NCBI GenBank assembly: GCA_019359745.1
Contig: JAHHGT010000006.1
Coordinates: 62,001 to 126,000, forward strand
Source: Aphanothece saxicola GSE-SYN-MK-01-06B
GTDB taxonomy: Bacteria > Cyanobacteriota > Cyanobacteriia > PCC-6307 > Cyanobiaceae
Length of the DNA: 64,000 bases
Direction: 5' to 3'
Shown here piece by piece: positions 26,886-36,281 of this stretch. Positions within the stretch are counted from its first letter, which is position 1; each line of letters opens with the position of its first letter. A program made the translations under genes and the position numbers. The notes under the pieces are model-generated. The model was not told the DNA's origin and made no database searches. It saw only the letters and a list, made by a program, of their open reading frames with translations.

Positions 26886-27995
26886 TCAGATCGCGTCGGG
26901 AAGTTGATCGAGGCACCACTGGAAATCGCTGCGCACCTGTTCACGCACGGGGCGATGGTCGAACGGGCGCCCGCGGTTGGCCAGAATCGCTTCCAGCGCC
27001 GAGGAAGGATCCAGGCTGGCCAGATCACAGCCGGGTAGGTCGAGACGCCGGCAGAGGTCCCTGCCCTTGTTGGAATAATGCAAATGATAAGGAACCCGGC
27101 CAGCCGCCAGCGCGAGAACCGCCGTGTGAAACCGAACGGCAATCACGCTGTCGACCAGAGCGAACAGGGCCATCGCCAGCTGCCAGCTCGGGACTGCCGC
27201 ATCGGTGACGAACGGGTTCAGGATGGCCGTGCCGGGGGCCCGTTGCTGGATGGCGGCGGCCACCTCGAGATCATTGTCAGAGCCATAGGCGCCCGACTGG
27301 ATCAACACGATCGGTCTCAGTCCGGCTCCTGTAAGTTCAACGCTGAGTTGCGAGATTTTGGCAACGAAGGCCCCATTGTCATGGCCGTACATGCTGTCGA
27401 AACCACGCACGGAGAGCACGGCCGCCTGGGACGGATCAATCCCTAACCGATCCAGGCATTGCCGGGCTGTGGCCTCCGCCAAGGGGGAATTCTCCAGCAC
27501 AAAGGCAATGTCATACGACAAGCGTGCTTGCACCCCTGCGGCGCAAAGTCGCTCGAAACTTTCGGCATCCCGCACACAGACAGCCGCCAGGCGCTTGAAA
27601 TAGCGCTGCAAAAGGAGAAAGCTGAGGCCGTGGCAGGAGCGTGGAATCGACTGGCCGAACAGGATGGTGTGCTTCGGGCTATGCCTCAGTTCAGCCAGAT
27701 TCTTGAGGAACGCCTTGGTAACAAACCATTCACGCGAGTTATTAAAGATGTCTCCCCCAACGCTGACATAGACCGCGCAGTTCCTGGGACGTTCAGGCAA
27801 GAACGTGACCCCAAGGGTGGCATCGGGATGTTCATCCTGAACGCAACCCACCAGCTCTACATCAGGCAGCAACTTACGAAAGGCACTGTAGATGGCTGCA
27901 TCCCCCAGATTCAGGGTGCTGTAGGCGTTGATCAGGCCAATGCGCACGGGGGAAGGCAGAAGAAGAGAACAGTGATGAAAACGGTCTTGAGCCAT
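26886..27995 (-). CDS. Polysaccharide pyruvyl transferase family protein
   Basis: 369 residues; predicted to transfer pyruvate from PEP to a sugar of a cell-surface polysaccharide. The family pattern is clear: RIGLINAYSTLNLGDAAIYSAF at the start, SVGGDIFNN, TILFGQSIPR, AVCVRDAESFERL and, near the C-terminus, DSVIAVRFHTAVLALAAGRVP. An in-frame GTG at 27947, directly before RIGLINAY, is an alternative start. A promoter-like pair lies 50-80 bases upstream. It faces the same way as the H-NOX operon but is separated from it by about 60 bases with a palindrome, so read-through is possible. Confidence 0.85.
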   Translation of the reverse strand: MAQDRFHHCSLLLPSPVRIGLINAYSTLNLGDAAIYSAFRKLLPDVELVGCVQDEHPDATLGVTFLPERPRNCAVYVSVGGDIFNNSREWFVTKAFLKNLAELRHSPKHTILFGQSIPRSCHGLSFLLLQRYFKRLAAVCVRDAESFERLCAAGVQARLSYDIAFVLENSPLAEATARQCLDRLGIDPSQAAVLSVRGFDSMYGHDNGAFVAKISQLSVELTGAGLRPIVLIQSGAYGSDNDLEVAAAIQQRAPGTAILNPFVTDAAVPSWQLAMALFALVDSVIAVRFHTAVLALAAGRVPYHLHYSNKGRDLCRRLDLPGCDLASLDPSSALEAILANRGRPFDHRPVREQVRSDFQWCLDQLPDAI

Positions 27996-28248
27996 CTAAC
28001 GCTTGATGCTTGAATCCAGAGCGAAGCAGGAGCTAGCCATCAATTCTCATCTTATCAGCCCAGCTCAAAAGGCAAAGATGGGATGGAACGGGTCGCCCTC
28101 TCGACGCGACCTATGCAGGACCGGCAACCAATCAGAAGACTTGTTGTGAGCCGCAAGCCCTGGATTCCTCTCGGCTGAAGGGGCCAGGCAGGTCGAGCAA
28201 GCCAGGCCATCAGCGATCAACACGTCTAGCCTGGCAGCACAGACAGAA
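27996..28248. other. Intergenic region with a possible promoter
   Basis: 253 bases between the leftward GT8 gene and the leftward pyruvyl transferase gene. Apart from the promoter-like pair at 28049-28076 I see no coding potential, tRNA or strong hairpin. Confidence 0.5.
28049..28076 (-). promoter_or_regulatory. Sigma-70-type promoter candidate for the pyruvyl transferase gene
   Basis: Read on the minus strand: TTTGCC (-35 like), 16 bases, then TGA-TAAGAT, an extended -10. The predicted transcript start would be about 45 bases before the ATG at 27995. This is one of few readable promoter pairs in the window. Confidence 0.4.
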
Positions 28249-29139
28249 TCAGGAAGATCGAACGAGGCGTCGCAGTTTCCCCTTCACCATCTCCAAGGTA
28301 GGAACAGAACGGACAAACTTACGATAGGCCGCTCCTATACCAAACAATTGAACCGGACGCTGACCAGCAAAGGCAGTGCGGTCCAGCAGTGCAAACCATC
28401 GATCTTGAAAGTTTGCGGCATAATCAGCATGCCACGGCTTGACTTTCCCGAGGAAATGGATGATGCCGTCTGAAAAGTTGGCATCGGCTTTGCCCTTGGT
28501 GGTGTTCCATTTCGGATCGAGAACCACCCAGTCGCCAGCCAAAACAATATTCAGAGCATCCTGATCCATTTGGTCAAGCAAATCATAGTTATCCTGTGCA
28601 ACCACCAAAGCCTTCGCCTGGATCTCATGGCGTCTCCACGCCTCCAGATCCATGACTATCACTCCTGAGTTAAAGTACTGCTGAGGGTTCTCTAACTTCA
28701 ACTTGTCACGCAGGCGCTGCTGCTGCTGTGGAGTGTCGATACCACCATCAATAACGCAAGCACTGGATTTACCCTGCAGATCAAGAGTCTGCAGCTCGAG
28801 CAGGTCCGAACAAACGATCAAGTCTGTATCCAAGTAAATGCAGCGGGAAACATCCGCCAGGTATTCTGGGATAAAGAAACGGGCATAGGGAGATTTGCTC
28901 TTGACAAGCAGAGTGCTGCGGAAGTTATTGACCCGCTCTAAATCGAAATCGATGAAGCTGATTGTGCCAAGGTTGGGAGCTTGCCAGGAATTGGAAAGGC
29001 TCTGCTTATCCTCGAGGGATAGATCAACGCAAATGGCATAGACATTAAGGGTCGTACTACAAGCCTCCAAAGCAGAACGAACGGTGACCGCCGCTCCCCA
29101 AAGATAATTCGCCGTTGCCACAATGACAATGTTAACCAT
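28249..29139 (-). CDS. Glycosyltransferase family 8
   Basis: 296 residues from the ATG at 29139, with AAGG six bases upstream; a TTG nine codons earlier is weaker. A retaining GT-A enzyme, cytoplasmic, using a nucleotide-sugar donor. NIVIVATANYLWGAAVTVRSAL is the GT8 opening, YLDTDLIV has the metal-binding DxD, FNSGVIVMDLEAW and IIHFLGKVKPWH are the other two GT8 boxes. It stands alone between two gene-free stretches (253 and about 800 bases). It looks more AT-rich than the housekeeping genes and probably adds a sugar to the exopolysaccharide made by the neighbouring operon. Confidence 0.88.
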   Translation of the reverse strand: MVNIVIVATANYLWGAAVTVRSALEACSTTLNVYAICVDLSLEDKQSLSNSWQAPNLGTISFIDFDLERVNNFRSTLLVKSKSPYARFFIPEYLADVSRCIYLDTDLIVCSDLLELQTLDLQGKSSACVIDGGIDTPQQQQRLRDKLKLENPQQYFNSGVIVMDLEAWRRHEIQAKALVVAQDNYDLLDQMDQDALNIVLAGDWVVLDPKWNTTKGKADANFSDGIIHFLGKVKPWHADYAANFQDRWFALLDRTAFAGQRPVQLFGIGAAYRKFVRSVPTLEMVKGKLRRLVRSS

Positions 29140-29960
29140 CGTACCTTCAGGGACCTGCCTTACCAATTTAGCTCAGCATTGTGATTCAGACTCGTCATGC
29201 TGGCCAAAGTGGCCGCCAAATCTGACAGGACTCCGGTGATTTCTATAGTTTGTCTCTTGGGGTTTGCCGGTGCCCGGGGGTAACATGATTAAGTTTGATG
29301 GTCAAGTCTAGATTATGGTCGTTCGATGTTGCAGTAAAGCCGTCAGGCAAGGCCCTCGGAGCTGACATCAGGCAACGGAAGCCATCACTCACTCCTCGGA
29401 GTGTGGCGAGAGTTCATCAAAGCGTGTCACGCAAGGCTCGGGGAGAGGGCCAGGGCTCACCCAATGGTTCAGCTTGAATCCGGATCTGGCAGGTGCCACG
29501 CCATCGCCAGTAGCGTTGAGATGGCGTGCATCACCACCTGCAGGCCATCCCTGCGACGTGGCCAAGCCCGCCAGACCACAGCTGCTGTGAGCCACTCAGG
29601 TCCTAGCCTCGCCGTCAGCGTTGGAGTCAATGGCGGAGAAAGCACCCCGGTGCCGTCGCGCCCGTTGGCCAAAGACTTAAGGGAATGAACAGGATAGTCG
29701 GCACGCACGGAACGACTGCGCAGGGCTAGGCTTGGATATTGGGAACTTTGGGAGGCGCCGACACCACCGAAGACTGACAGACCAGCCAAGGGCAAGGCGG
29801 ACACACGTTGAACCGGTCCTGGATTCAGGCGACAGGAATCATCAAGCGATTGAGTGAAGGATCGGCAATCGCGCCGGGTTAAAGCCCTTAGCTCACCACT
29901 ACTGACACGCTAAGCTTGAGTGATGAAGTCAATCAAGGAATCTTCCCTAGATCGACACTG
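29140..29960. other. Large intergenic region upstream of the polysaccharide export operon
   Basis: About 820 bases between the divergent GT8 and export genes. Several short frames exist (60-110 codons, for example 29295-29477 and 29469-29804), but none has a start with an SD, a recognisable domain or normal codon use. I see no tRNA or transposase remnant. The region must contain both operon promoters. Its length is far above the window's norm, so it may be a regulatory region, a decayed gene or an sRNA locus. Confidence 0.5.
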
Positions 29961-31004
29961 ATGTCGAAACTTCAATCATGGCTTCTTGGAGTGGCTTGTT
30001 TTGTTGGCACTTCAGGATCGGCATGGGCTTTACCGATCTCACCAGGAGATCGGGTCAAGTTGACCATTCCGGAAGGGGAGGAGTTCAGTGGAATCTTTGA
30101 GATCAATCTGAACGGAGAGCTTGAGCTTCCCTTTTCCAAGGGCATCTATGCTGTGGGTCTTGAGCCGGAACAGCTTCAGAAGCGTGTTTTTCAAGCCCTG
30201 GTGCAACAAGGCTTTTTTCAGCCATCTTTTCTCAGGGTCAGTCTGAGCGTCATCCAATGGGCACCTGTCCCGGTCTTTGTCATTGGTTCCGCTTTTCAGC
30301 CTGGCCGGTTATTGATCAACGAGTTGAGTGACGTCGAGCAGACCCAGACTCCTGTTCAACTTTCGGGGCAAGCCCCGCTCAATCGGATGCTCACCACGGC
30401 CCTCCGTCGTGCAGGAGGCATTACTCCAACGGCCGATGTCGCCGCGATCCAGGTGAAACGAGGTTCGAAAAGGCAAGTGATTGACATGTCCGGTGCTTTC
30501 ACGGGAGAACCATTTAACGACATCCCACTCATTGCCGGTGATCAAGTCATTGTTCCGGACACCGGTACCGTCAATCCACTCATCGTTCGCCCTTCTCAGA
30601 TTACGCCCGCTGAAGTTGAAATTAACATTTCCAATCTGACCGTCCCTGCAGCTGGAAACTCTGTTGCTGGTATTGGCACTCAGGCCAGGAATTTTCCCTA
30701 TGGATCTCGTCTCTCCCATGCGGTTATCTCGGCCAACTGTGCTGGTGGAACCATGGTCACCAATGCGCGACGCCGAGCCATCCTGGTGAGAACAGAAAGG
30801 ATCTCGGGCAAGACGACTGCCTACGAAAGGGGAGTAGAAGATCTTCTTCGCTCATCTACAGACAACGCCAACAACCCCTATCTCATGGCAGACGATGGTG
30901 TTGCTTGTTACGACTCCAAGATGACCAACTTCCAGGCTGTCCTTGGCATTTTTACTCAGTTTCTGAATCCAGCTGTTTTGATTTATGATCGCAGTATTCC
31001 CTAG
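29961..31004 (+). CDS. Polysaccharide export protein (Wza/OPX family)
   Basis: 347 residues from the ATG at 29961. A signal peptide (SWLLGVACFVGTSGSAWA) precedes the Poly_export domain LPISPGDRVKLTIPEGEEFSG...INLNGELELPF. A SLBB-type region follows (VFVIGSAFQPGRLLI, LTTALRRAGGITPTADVAAIQVKRG). Its role is export of the polysaccharide across the periplasm and outer membrane, together with the chain-length protein encoded 7 bases downstream. There is no lipobox Cys. The C-terminal 100 residues are unusual for the family and not recognised. Codon use is AT-richer than outside the locus. Confidence 0.85.
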   Translation: MSKLQSWLLGVACFVGTSGSAWALPISPGDRVKLTIPEGEEFSGIFEINLNGELELPFSKGIYAVGLEPEQLQKRVFQALVQQGFFQPSFLRVSLSVIQWAPVPVFVIGSAFQPGRLLINELSDVEQTQTPVQLSGQAPLNRMLTTALRRAGGITPTADVAAIQVKRGSKRQVIDMSGAFTGEPFNDIPLIAGDQVIVPDTGTVNPLIVRPSQITPAEVEINISNLTVPAAGNSVAGIGTQARNFPYGSRLSHAVISANCAGGTMVTNARRRAILVRTERISGKTTAYERGVEDLLRSSTDNANNPYLMADDGVACYDSKMTNFQAVLGIFTQFLNPAVLIYDRSIP

Positions 31005-31010
31005 AATCGA

Positions 31011-32522
31011 GTGAAAGACTCTCCACCGTTCATCAGAAGAATCAAGCCTAAGGTGCAGGCCGTGCAAGAACCCTTGGGCAAGGCGACACGACTGTTTGCT
31101 GAACAGTTCCGAAATATTCCTGGGTTGAAGGTACCCGATCCAAAGGGGTGGTGGAAAAGACTGAGTCGAACCGACAAGCTTCGCTGGAGTCGCTATCTTT
31201 TCGTGTCCACTTGCACGAATGGCTTGATATGGGGTACCAGTATTCTGTATCTCGCACTTGCGAAGCCTGTCTATACCAGTTCCTGGGCTTTGGTCCTACC
31301 TGGAAGCGCCAACGCTGTGAATTTAAGCCTGCCTGAGATTGGTCAAGCCACGGCATCGAACGAATCCCTCGGCTTGGCAACCTTTGATCCTCGTGCCAAC
31401 TATGAATACATCTTCGTTAGCGAACAGGTTTTAGCAAGGGCTGCCAAGATTGCGAATATCCCTAAGGCGGATTTCGCCAAGCCTCGCATTAAGAACATTG
31501 ATAATACAACGCTGATGCAGATTGACACCACCGGTCCATCTCCCTTAGATGCACGCAAGCGTGCCTATGCGTTGCATGACGCCATGGTAGAGCGTCTCAA
31601 TGAGCTCCGTGTCAGCGAGATCGAGCAGCGGCAGGGTCCAGCACAGGAGATTCTGCTGGAAACCCAGCAGAAGCTTGAGACGGCGCAAAAACAAGTTTCT
31701 GCATACAAGCGCCAGTCTGGCCTCACTTCTATCGAACAGGTTGAAATCCTGTCGGCTAATATTGAGCAGCTACGCAAACAGAGAGCCGAACTTGCTGCTC
31801 AGCAATCACAGGCTGAGAGTCGATTGCAGAAGTTGAGTCGTAGCCTGGGACTGTCTCCTTCAGAGGCCGCAGATGCGTTCAAGTTGCAGGTTGATCAGAT
31901 CTTCCAACAAAATGTGAAGGACTACAGCGAAGCCACGTCTATACTCAAGGTCCAACTGTCTAAGTTCGGCCGCAATAATCCTCGGATTCTCAAAGAGATC
32001 AAGCGGCAAGAGTCTGCCAGACAGGCAATGAATCAGCGTGCCACAGAGCTGCTCGGTCGCCCTCCATCGACCCAGACTCTCACAAAACTGGCGTTGACTG
32101 GTGCCAGTTCGGGCCGCGATTCACTCTTCCAGAACTTGGTGAACTACCAGTCAGATGCGTCTGGTGCAGCTTCACAGGTTCGCAAGCTTGATCAGCAGAT
32201 CAGCTCTCTGGAGGGGCGACTCAGGCTGATGTCCCAGAGACAGTCTTCGTTGGAGAACCTTAAGCGGAATGAACAGATCGCAGAAGCAGTTTTTGCATCC
32301 ACATTGGCCAAACTGGATCTTGGTCAGGCGAACATCTTTGCAGCTTTCCCGCTGATTCAGATTGCTGTTGAGCCATCCTTGCCAGAAAAAGCTACGTCAC
32401 CGAAACGAACCTTGGTGCTTGCTGGTTCAGCATTTGGTTCCATCCTTACGACTGTAGGTCTTTGGATCCTATGGATTCGCAAGCCTTGGATCAAACGAGT
32501 TGCCAATTGGATTTCTACATAA
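31011..32522 (+). CDS. Wzz/GumC-like polysaccharide chain-length protein (no kinase domain)
   Basis: 503 residues from a GTG at 31011. Two membrane helices, one at about 60-80 (YLFVSTCTNGLIWGTSILYLAL) and one near the C-terminus (LVLAGSAFGSILTTVGLWIL), bracket a long periplasmic coiled coil (about 190-430). This is the polysaccharide co-polymerase layout, with LPEKATSPKRTLVLAG as the Pro-rich motif before the second helix. There is no C-terminal BY-kinase and no separate kinase gene nearby. It controls chain length together with the polymerase and links to the OPX channel. Confidence 0.85.
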   Translation: MKDSPPFIRRIKPKVQAVQEPLGKATRLFAEQFRNIPGLKVPDPKGWWKRLSRTDKLRWSRYLFVSTCTNGLIWGTSILYLALAKPVYTSSWALVLPGSANAVNLSLPEIGQATASNESLGLATFDPRANYEYIFVSEQVLARAAKIANIPKADFAKPRIKNIDNTTLMQIDTTGPSPLDARKRAYALHDAMVERLNELRVSEIEQRQGPAQEILLETQQKLETAQKQVSAYKRQSGLTSIEQVEILSANIEQLRKQRAELAAQQSQAESRLQKLSRSLGLSPSEAADAFKLQVDQIFQQNVKDYSEATSILKVQLSKFGRNNPRILKEIKRQESARQAMNQRATELLGRPPSTQTLTKLALTGASSGRDSLFQNLVNYQSDASGAASQVRKLDQQISSLEGRLRLMSQRQSSLENLKRNEQIAEAVFASTLAKLDLGQANIFAAFPLIQIAVEPSLPEKATSPKRTLVLAGSAFGSILTTVGLWILWIRKPWIKRVANWIST

Positions 32523-32535
32523 CAAGGGGTCTTCA

Positions 32536-33867
32536 TTGGGACTTAAAACGCTTCTTTCAAAGGCATTCCAGTCTGAGGATGATCTTCGGCCGAGAAATTG
32601 GCCTGAACGATTGGTCTGGTGGTCCATTGTCTGTACCTATCCTATCTGGCTCGTCGGTGGACTCTATGTTGTGGGATCCGTACTGTGCTGGCTACTTCTT
32701 GGTTGCCTGCTGATCAAGATCCTGGCCCGAATGGATCACCCAGAGGACAATGAAGAGATTTCCATATCACCTGTGATCTGGCTTTGGATCATCGGCATGA
32801 TCATCATGGAAGTTGCCTTGATTGCTGGACATGTCAACTTCAACCTCGGGACTGGAGCGATCATCAAGTCCACGATTGGTTGGGCCAAAGGCTGGGCCGC
32901 CCTGGCTCTCTATCCACTGGCGGGAGCTCTGCCGATTCGGAGCAGCATTCCTACACGTGCCATTTGCATCGTGGGCTTTCATACGCTCCTGATCATGCCG
33001 CTTCTTCTGCTAACCCCGCATCTGGGCCTGCCAGAAGTGCTCTATGTCTCGCCACTGAGAGCCGTCGGTGGCCCAGGAAATGAATTCTTTGATGTTCCAC
33101 TCTACGAGATTGACGGTAGCACCGGTGACCTTCGCTGGCGGCTCTTCTCCCCTTGGGGGCCAGCCCTTGGTTTTGTTGGAAATATCAACTTCATGATATG
33201 TCTGCTGGAAAAGGATCGAAAATGGAAGGTTCTCGGCATCATTGGCTCGATCGTCATGTGCTTCGTCTGCAAGTCGCGCCTTGCCCAGCTTGCCATCATC
33301 TTGATCCCAACCGTTACGGCGGTGGTTTCCAGGCTCCGCAAACCGTCTATGCTGATATCTCTTGGAGTTGTATCCTATCTTGGTGGTATCTTCGCCACCT
33401 CCATTCTTACTGCCATCAGTGATTACTGGGAAGGCTTTAAAGGCGCTCGGGCTGGCTCTACGCGTGTTCGGTTTGCGTTAAAGCGAATTGCGTTCCATCG
33501 CTGGGAGACAGAAGCTCCGATCTGGGGGCATGGTGTTGTCGAGGGCGGCCCCCACCTGGTTGAGTACATGGCCATTGGCTCCCATCACACCTGGGCTGGG
33601 GTTCTTTTTGTGAAGGGGATTGTTGGCTTCGTCGCTCTGGCTGTTCCCATGTTGGTTACAGGGCTTGATCTCTTGCGCCGTGCAGCTAGTTCCCGCTATC
33701 AACTTGGCTCAGCTGGACTGGGAATCATCATTCTACTCTTTATGTACACATTTGGCGAGAACCTCGAGATTCTTGTGTACCTCTTTTGGCCAGGAATGTT
33801 GATCATGGGAATGGCCCTGCAGGAGAAGAAAGGCCCCCTCCAGCCTGAGGTTCTGCCCGTATCGTGA
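32536..33867 (+). CDS. O-antigen polymerase/ligase-like membrane protein (Wzy candidate)
   Basis: 443 residues. The TTG at 32536 is chosen because AAGGGG lies 6 bases before it, just after the upstream stop; a TTG at 32500 would lie inside the previous gene. About eleven hydrophobic segments surround a large periplasmic loop. AFHRWETEAPIWGHGVVEG and IGSHHTWAGVLFVKGIVGF resemble the Wzy_C/O-antigen ligase motif (WGHG...SHNxxL-type). It is the best candidate for the repeat-unit polymerase of the locus. Such proteins are poorly conserved, so polymerase and ligase cannot be told apart by eye. Confidence 0.75.
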   Translation: MGLKTLLSKAFQSEDDLRPRNWPERLVWWSIVCTYPIWLVGGLYVVGSVLCWLLLGCLLIKILARMDHPEDNEEISISPVIWLWIIGMIIMEVALIAGHVNFNLGTGAIIKSTIGWAKGWAALALYPLAGALPIRSSIPTRAICIVGFHTLLIMPLLLLTPHLGLPEVLYVSPLRAVGGPGNEFFDVPLYEIDGSTGDLRWRLFSPWGPALGFVGNINFMICLLEKDRKWKVLGIIGSIVMCFVCKSRLAQLAIILIPTVTAVVSRLRKPSMLISLGVVSYLGGIFATSILTAISDYWEGFKGARAGSTRVRFALKRIAFHRWETEAPIWGHGVVEGGPHLVEYMAIGSHHTWAGVLFVKGIVGFVALAVPMLVTGLDLLRRAASSRYQLGSAGLGIIILLFMYTFGENLEILVYLFWPGMLIMGMALQEKKGPLQPEVLPVS

Positions 33868-33969
33868 ATCAACCATCCAACCAGCAAGAAGCAGCTTTGA
33901 TGCGATGATGAACCATCCAGTGGCAGGAGGCTGTCCAATGACAGCTCGGACGCGTGGGGTTAGCCCTTG

Positions 33970-35250
33970 ATGCGCCTGCTCAGCAGCCTGAAACGGTTCA
34001 TCCCGAAGGATCGATTCATCCGCAACATCGGCTGGATGGGCGTCGGGGAGTTGGGAATTCGCGTCTCACGGCTGCTGGCCACGGTTCTGCTGGCCAGGCT
34101 GCTGAGCCCCAGGGACTACGGCCTGGCCGCCATCGTGTTGACGTCCGGCGAACTTGTCAAGGTCTTCACACGCAACGGTATCGGCGACAAGATCGTGCAG
34201 GCCGATGAGGAGGATGTCCAGGAGATCTGCCAGACGGCATGGAGCCTGAACTGGATGATCGGCTTCAGCCTCTTTCTCGTGCAGATCATTGGTTCGTTTA
34301 TCTTTGCAAGCATTTATAAAGACAACGCGCTCATCCTGCCGATCATCGTGGTGAGCTTCAGCTATCTGATCTACCCACTCTCCATGGTCCAGACGGCTTT
34401 GGTGCGCAGGCAGAATCGGCTGAAGTTCTACAGCATGACCAACCTCGCAGCCGTTGTCACCGACAACCTGCTGACGGGGATCTTTGCACTCATGGGCATG
34501 GGCATGTGGGCGATTGTGCTGCCCAAGCTGTTGGTGGCTCCCGTCTGGGTCGCCATGATGTTGCACTTCGAGCCCTGGCGGCCTGTCATGACCTTAACGC
34601 TCAAGCGCTGGAAATCCGTGCTCGGGTTCGGCAGTCGCATCCTGGGTGTGGAGATGCTCAACACCTTCCGAGAGAATGTGGACTATCTGCTGATCGGTCG
34701 GTTCATCGGTGTCAAAGCGCTTGGGGTTTACTACTTCGCCTTCAACGCGGGATTGGGCCTGAGCCTGAGTGTGATCAATGCCCTGTCCGTCTCCATCTAC
34801 TCCGACTTCTGTGACGTCAGAGGCCATCCCGCCGAACTGAAGCAACGCTTCAGCAAGAATCTGCTCACCATCACCAAAGTGATCGTACCCGTTGTGGCGG
34901 TCCAATGCACCCTGGCCCCTATCTATGTACCGATTGTTTTTGGGCAGAAGTGGGTGACGGAGGGTGCCGTGCCGATCTTGATGCTGATCTGCCTGTCGGC
35001 CCTGTCACGTCCCTTTGCCAACGCCTCCTCGATGCTGTTCCGAGCCGTGGGCTTGCCCCAGGTGGATCTGCTTTGGAACCTGGCCTTCACCGTGGCCCTC
35101 ACCGTGGCCATCCTGATCGGCACGATCTGGGGATCCCTGGGCGTGGCCGTGGCCGTGGCTGCGGCCCATCTCACGCTGCAGCCGATCTACCTGATGATGG
35201 GGCATCGGCTGCTGCGAAGGATTCAGATCACTCAGCCGGCAAGCCTGTAA
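33970..35250 (+). CDS. Lipopolysaccharide flippase, Wzx/PST family
   Basis: 426 residues from the ATG at 33970 (a TTG lies directly before it). About twelve membrane helices. RNIGWMGVGELGIRVSRLLATVLLARLL and DYGLAAIVLT form the family's N-terminal signature, and VDYLLIGRFIGVKALGVYYFA the central one. It would flip the undecaprenyl-linked repeat unit across the inner membrane. It stands between the polymerase and three glycosyltransferases, completing a Wzx/Wzy pathway. Codon use here returns to the GC-rich norm, in contrast to the polymerase gene before it. Confidence 0.88.
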   Translation: MRLLSSLKRFIPKDRFIRNIGWMGVGELGIRVSRLLATVLLARLLSPRDYGLAAIVLTSGELVKVFTRNGIGDKIVQADEEDVQEICQTAWSLNWMIGFSLFLVQIIGSFIFASIYKDNALILPIIVVSFSYLIYPLSMVQTALVRRQNRLKFYSMTNLAAVVTDNLLTGIFALMGMGMWAIVLPKLLVAPVWVAMMLHFEPWRPVMTLTLKRWKSVLGFGSRILGVEMLNTFRENVDYLLIGRFIGVKALGVYYFAFNAGLGLSLSVINALSVSIYSDFCDVRGHPAELKQRFSKNLLTITKVIVPVVAVQCTLAPIYVPIVFGQKWVTEGAVPILMLICLSALSRPFANASSMLFRAVGLPQVDLLWNLAFTVALTVAILIGTIWGSLGVAVAVAAAHLTLQPIYLMMGHRLLRRIQITQPASL

Positions 35251-35427
35251 GCCACCGTCGCAAGCCTGAGGCTTCAACATTGTCATGCCGTTGAGGGCGC
35301 GGTCAGCGCGCGGTTATGGTGATTGAAGCTTTCGAGCCTCGCTGCCCCCGCCGCAGGCCTGGATCTCGTTCGTGGTGCCATGGGTGCCATCAGAGCCATC
35401 CCTGACGTCCGCCCGCCTGACTGCCTC

Positions 35428-36273
35428 GTGAAGATCTACGCCATCTGCCTGATCAAGAACGAGGGCGATGTCATTGCTGATTGTCTGGTTCATGCGCTGA
35501 CGTTCTGCGATCGCATCTTTGTTCTTGACAACGGCAGTACGGATGGCACGTGGGAAACCGTTAACGCCCTGGCGAAGCAATATCCAGCGATTGTGATTGA
35601 AGAGCAGCTCCTGGTGCCCTTTCGAGATGGGATGCGCTCGGTCGTCTACAACAAATACAACCACGAACTGGGTGATCGGGATTGGTGGCTGCGGCTCGAT
35701 GGGGATGAGTTCCTCGAAGGGGACCCCCGGCAGGTGCTGGCCAAGGCCAACCGTGAAAAAGCTGACTTCGTGACGGCCTGGAATCTTCAGTTCTACTACA
35801 CGGATGCCGATTACAAGAACTGGGCGTCCGAGAAGCTGGAAACCAACCGACCCATCACCGAGCGTCGTCTCTACTACTCAGCCAATTGGCGGGAATACCG
35901 CTTCTTCCGCAACCAGCCCGATCAACCCTGGAACGAGGCACTGGCCCCACAGTGGCCCGATGGACTCACCAAAGCCTGCTCGCAGCGTCTCTACAATCGC
36001 CACTACCCTTACCGCACTCCTGACCAGATCAAAGAAAAGCTTCAGGCCCGTTTTGGCCATGAACAGTTTCGCCATATCAACTCGGTCGACTGGACATCCA
36101 AGTTGTTGCCTGCGCGCCAGCTGAACCACTTCCAGGAAGGTCAGCCGCCAACGATCAACAAGTTCGATTACTACGCCAAACGCCTGCGGATGATCCGCAT
36201 CACCCTGATGGGGCGTATCAGGGCCATCTTGCGTCGGCTTCAAGGTGGCCACCGCACCAGCCATACGTCGTAG
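35428..36273 (+). CDS. Glycosyltransferase family 2
   Basis: 281 residues if the GTG at 35428 (VKIYAICLIKNEGDVI) is the start. An ATG at 35380 and a TTG at 35323 are in frame upstream. The GTG is preferred because related proteins begin MKIYAICLIKNE. Inverting GT-A enzyme with LDNGSTDGTWE and the metal-binding LDGDEFLEGD. The C-terminal half has many aromatic residues and no membrane helix. First of three GT2 genes that probably build the repeat unit on the lipid carrier; donor sugar unknown. Confidence 0.85.
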   Translation: MKIYAICLIKNEGDVIADCLVHALTFCDRIFVLDNGSTDGTWETVNALAKQYPAIVIEEQLLVPFRDGMRSVVYNKYNHELGDRDWWLRLDGDEFLEGDPRQVLAKANREKADFVTAWNLQFYYTDADYKNWASEKLETNRPITERRLYYSANWREYRFFRNQPDQPWNEALAPQWPDGLTKACSQRLYNRHYPYRTPDQIKEKLQARFGHEQFRHINSVDWTSKLLPARQLNHFQEGQPPTINKFDYYAKRLRMIRITLMGRIRAILRRLQGGHRTSHTS

Positions 36274-36281
36274 CCGCCAGG

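Noticed and set aside
29295-29804. Short frames in the 29 kb intergenic region
   Set aside because: None has an SD, a domain or normal codon usage, and they overlap each other on both strands.
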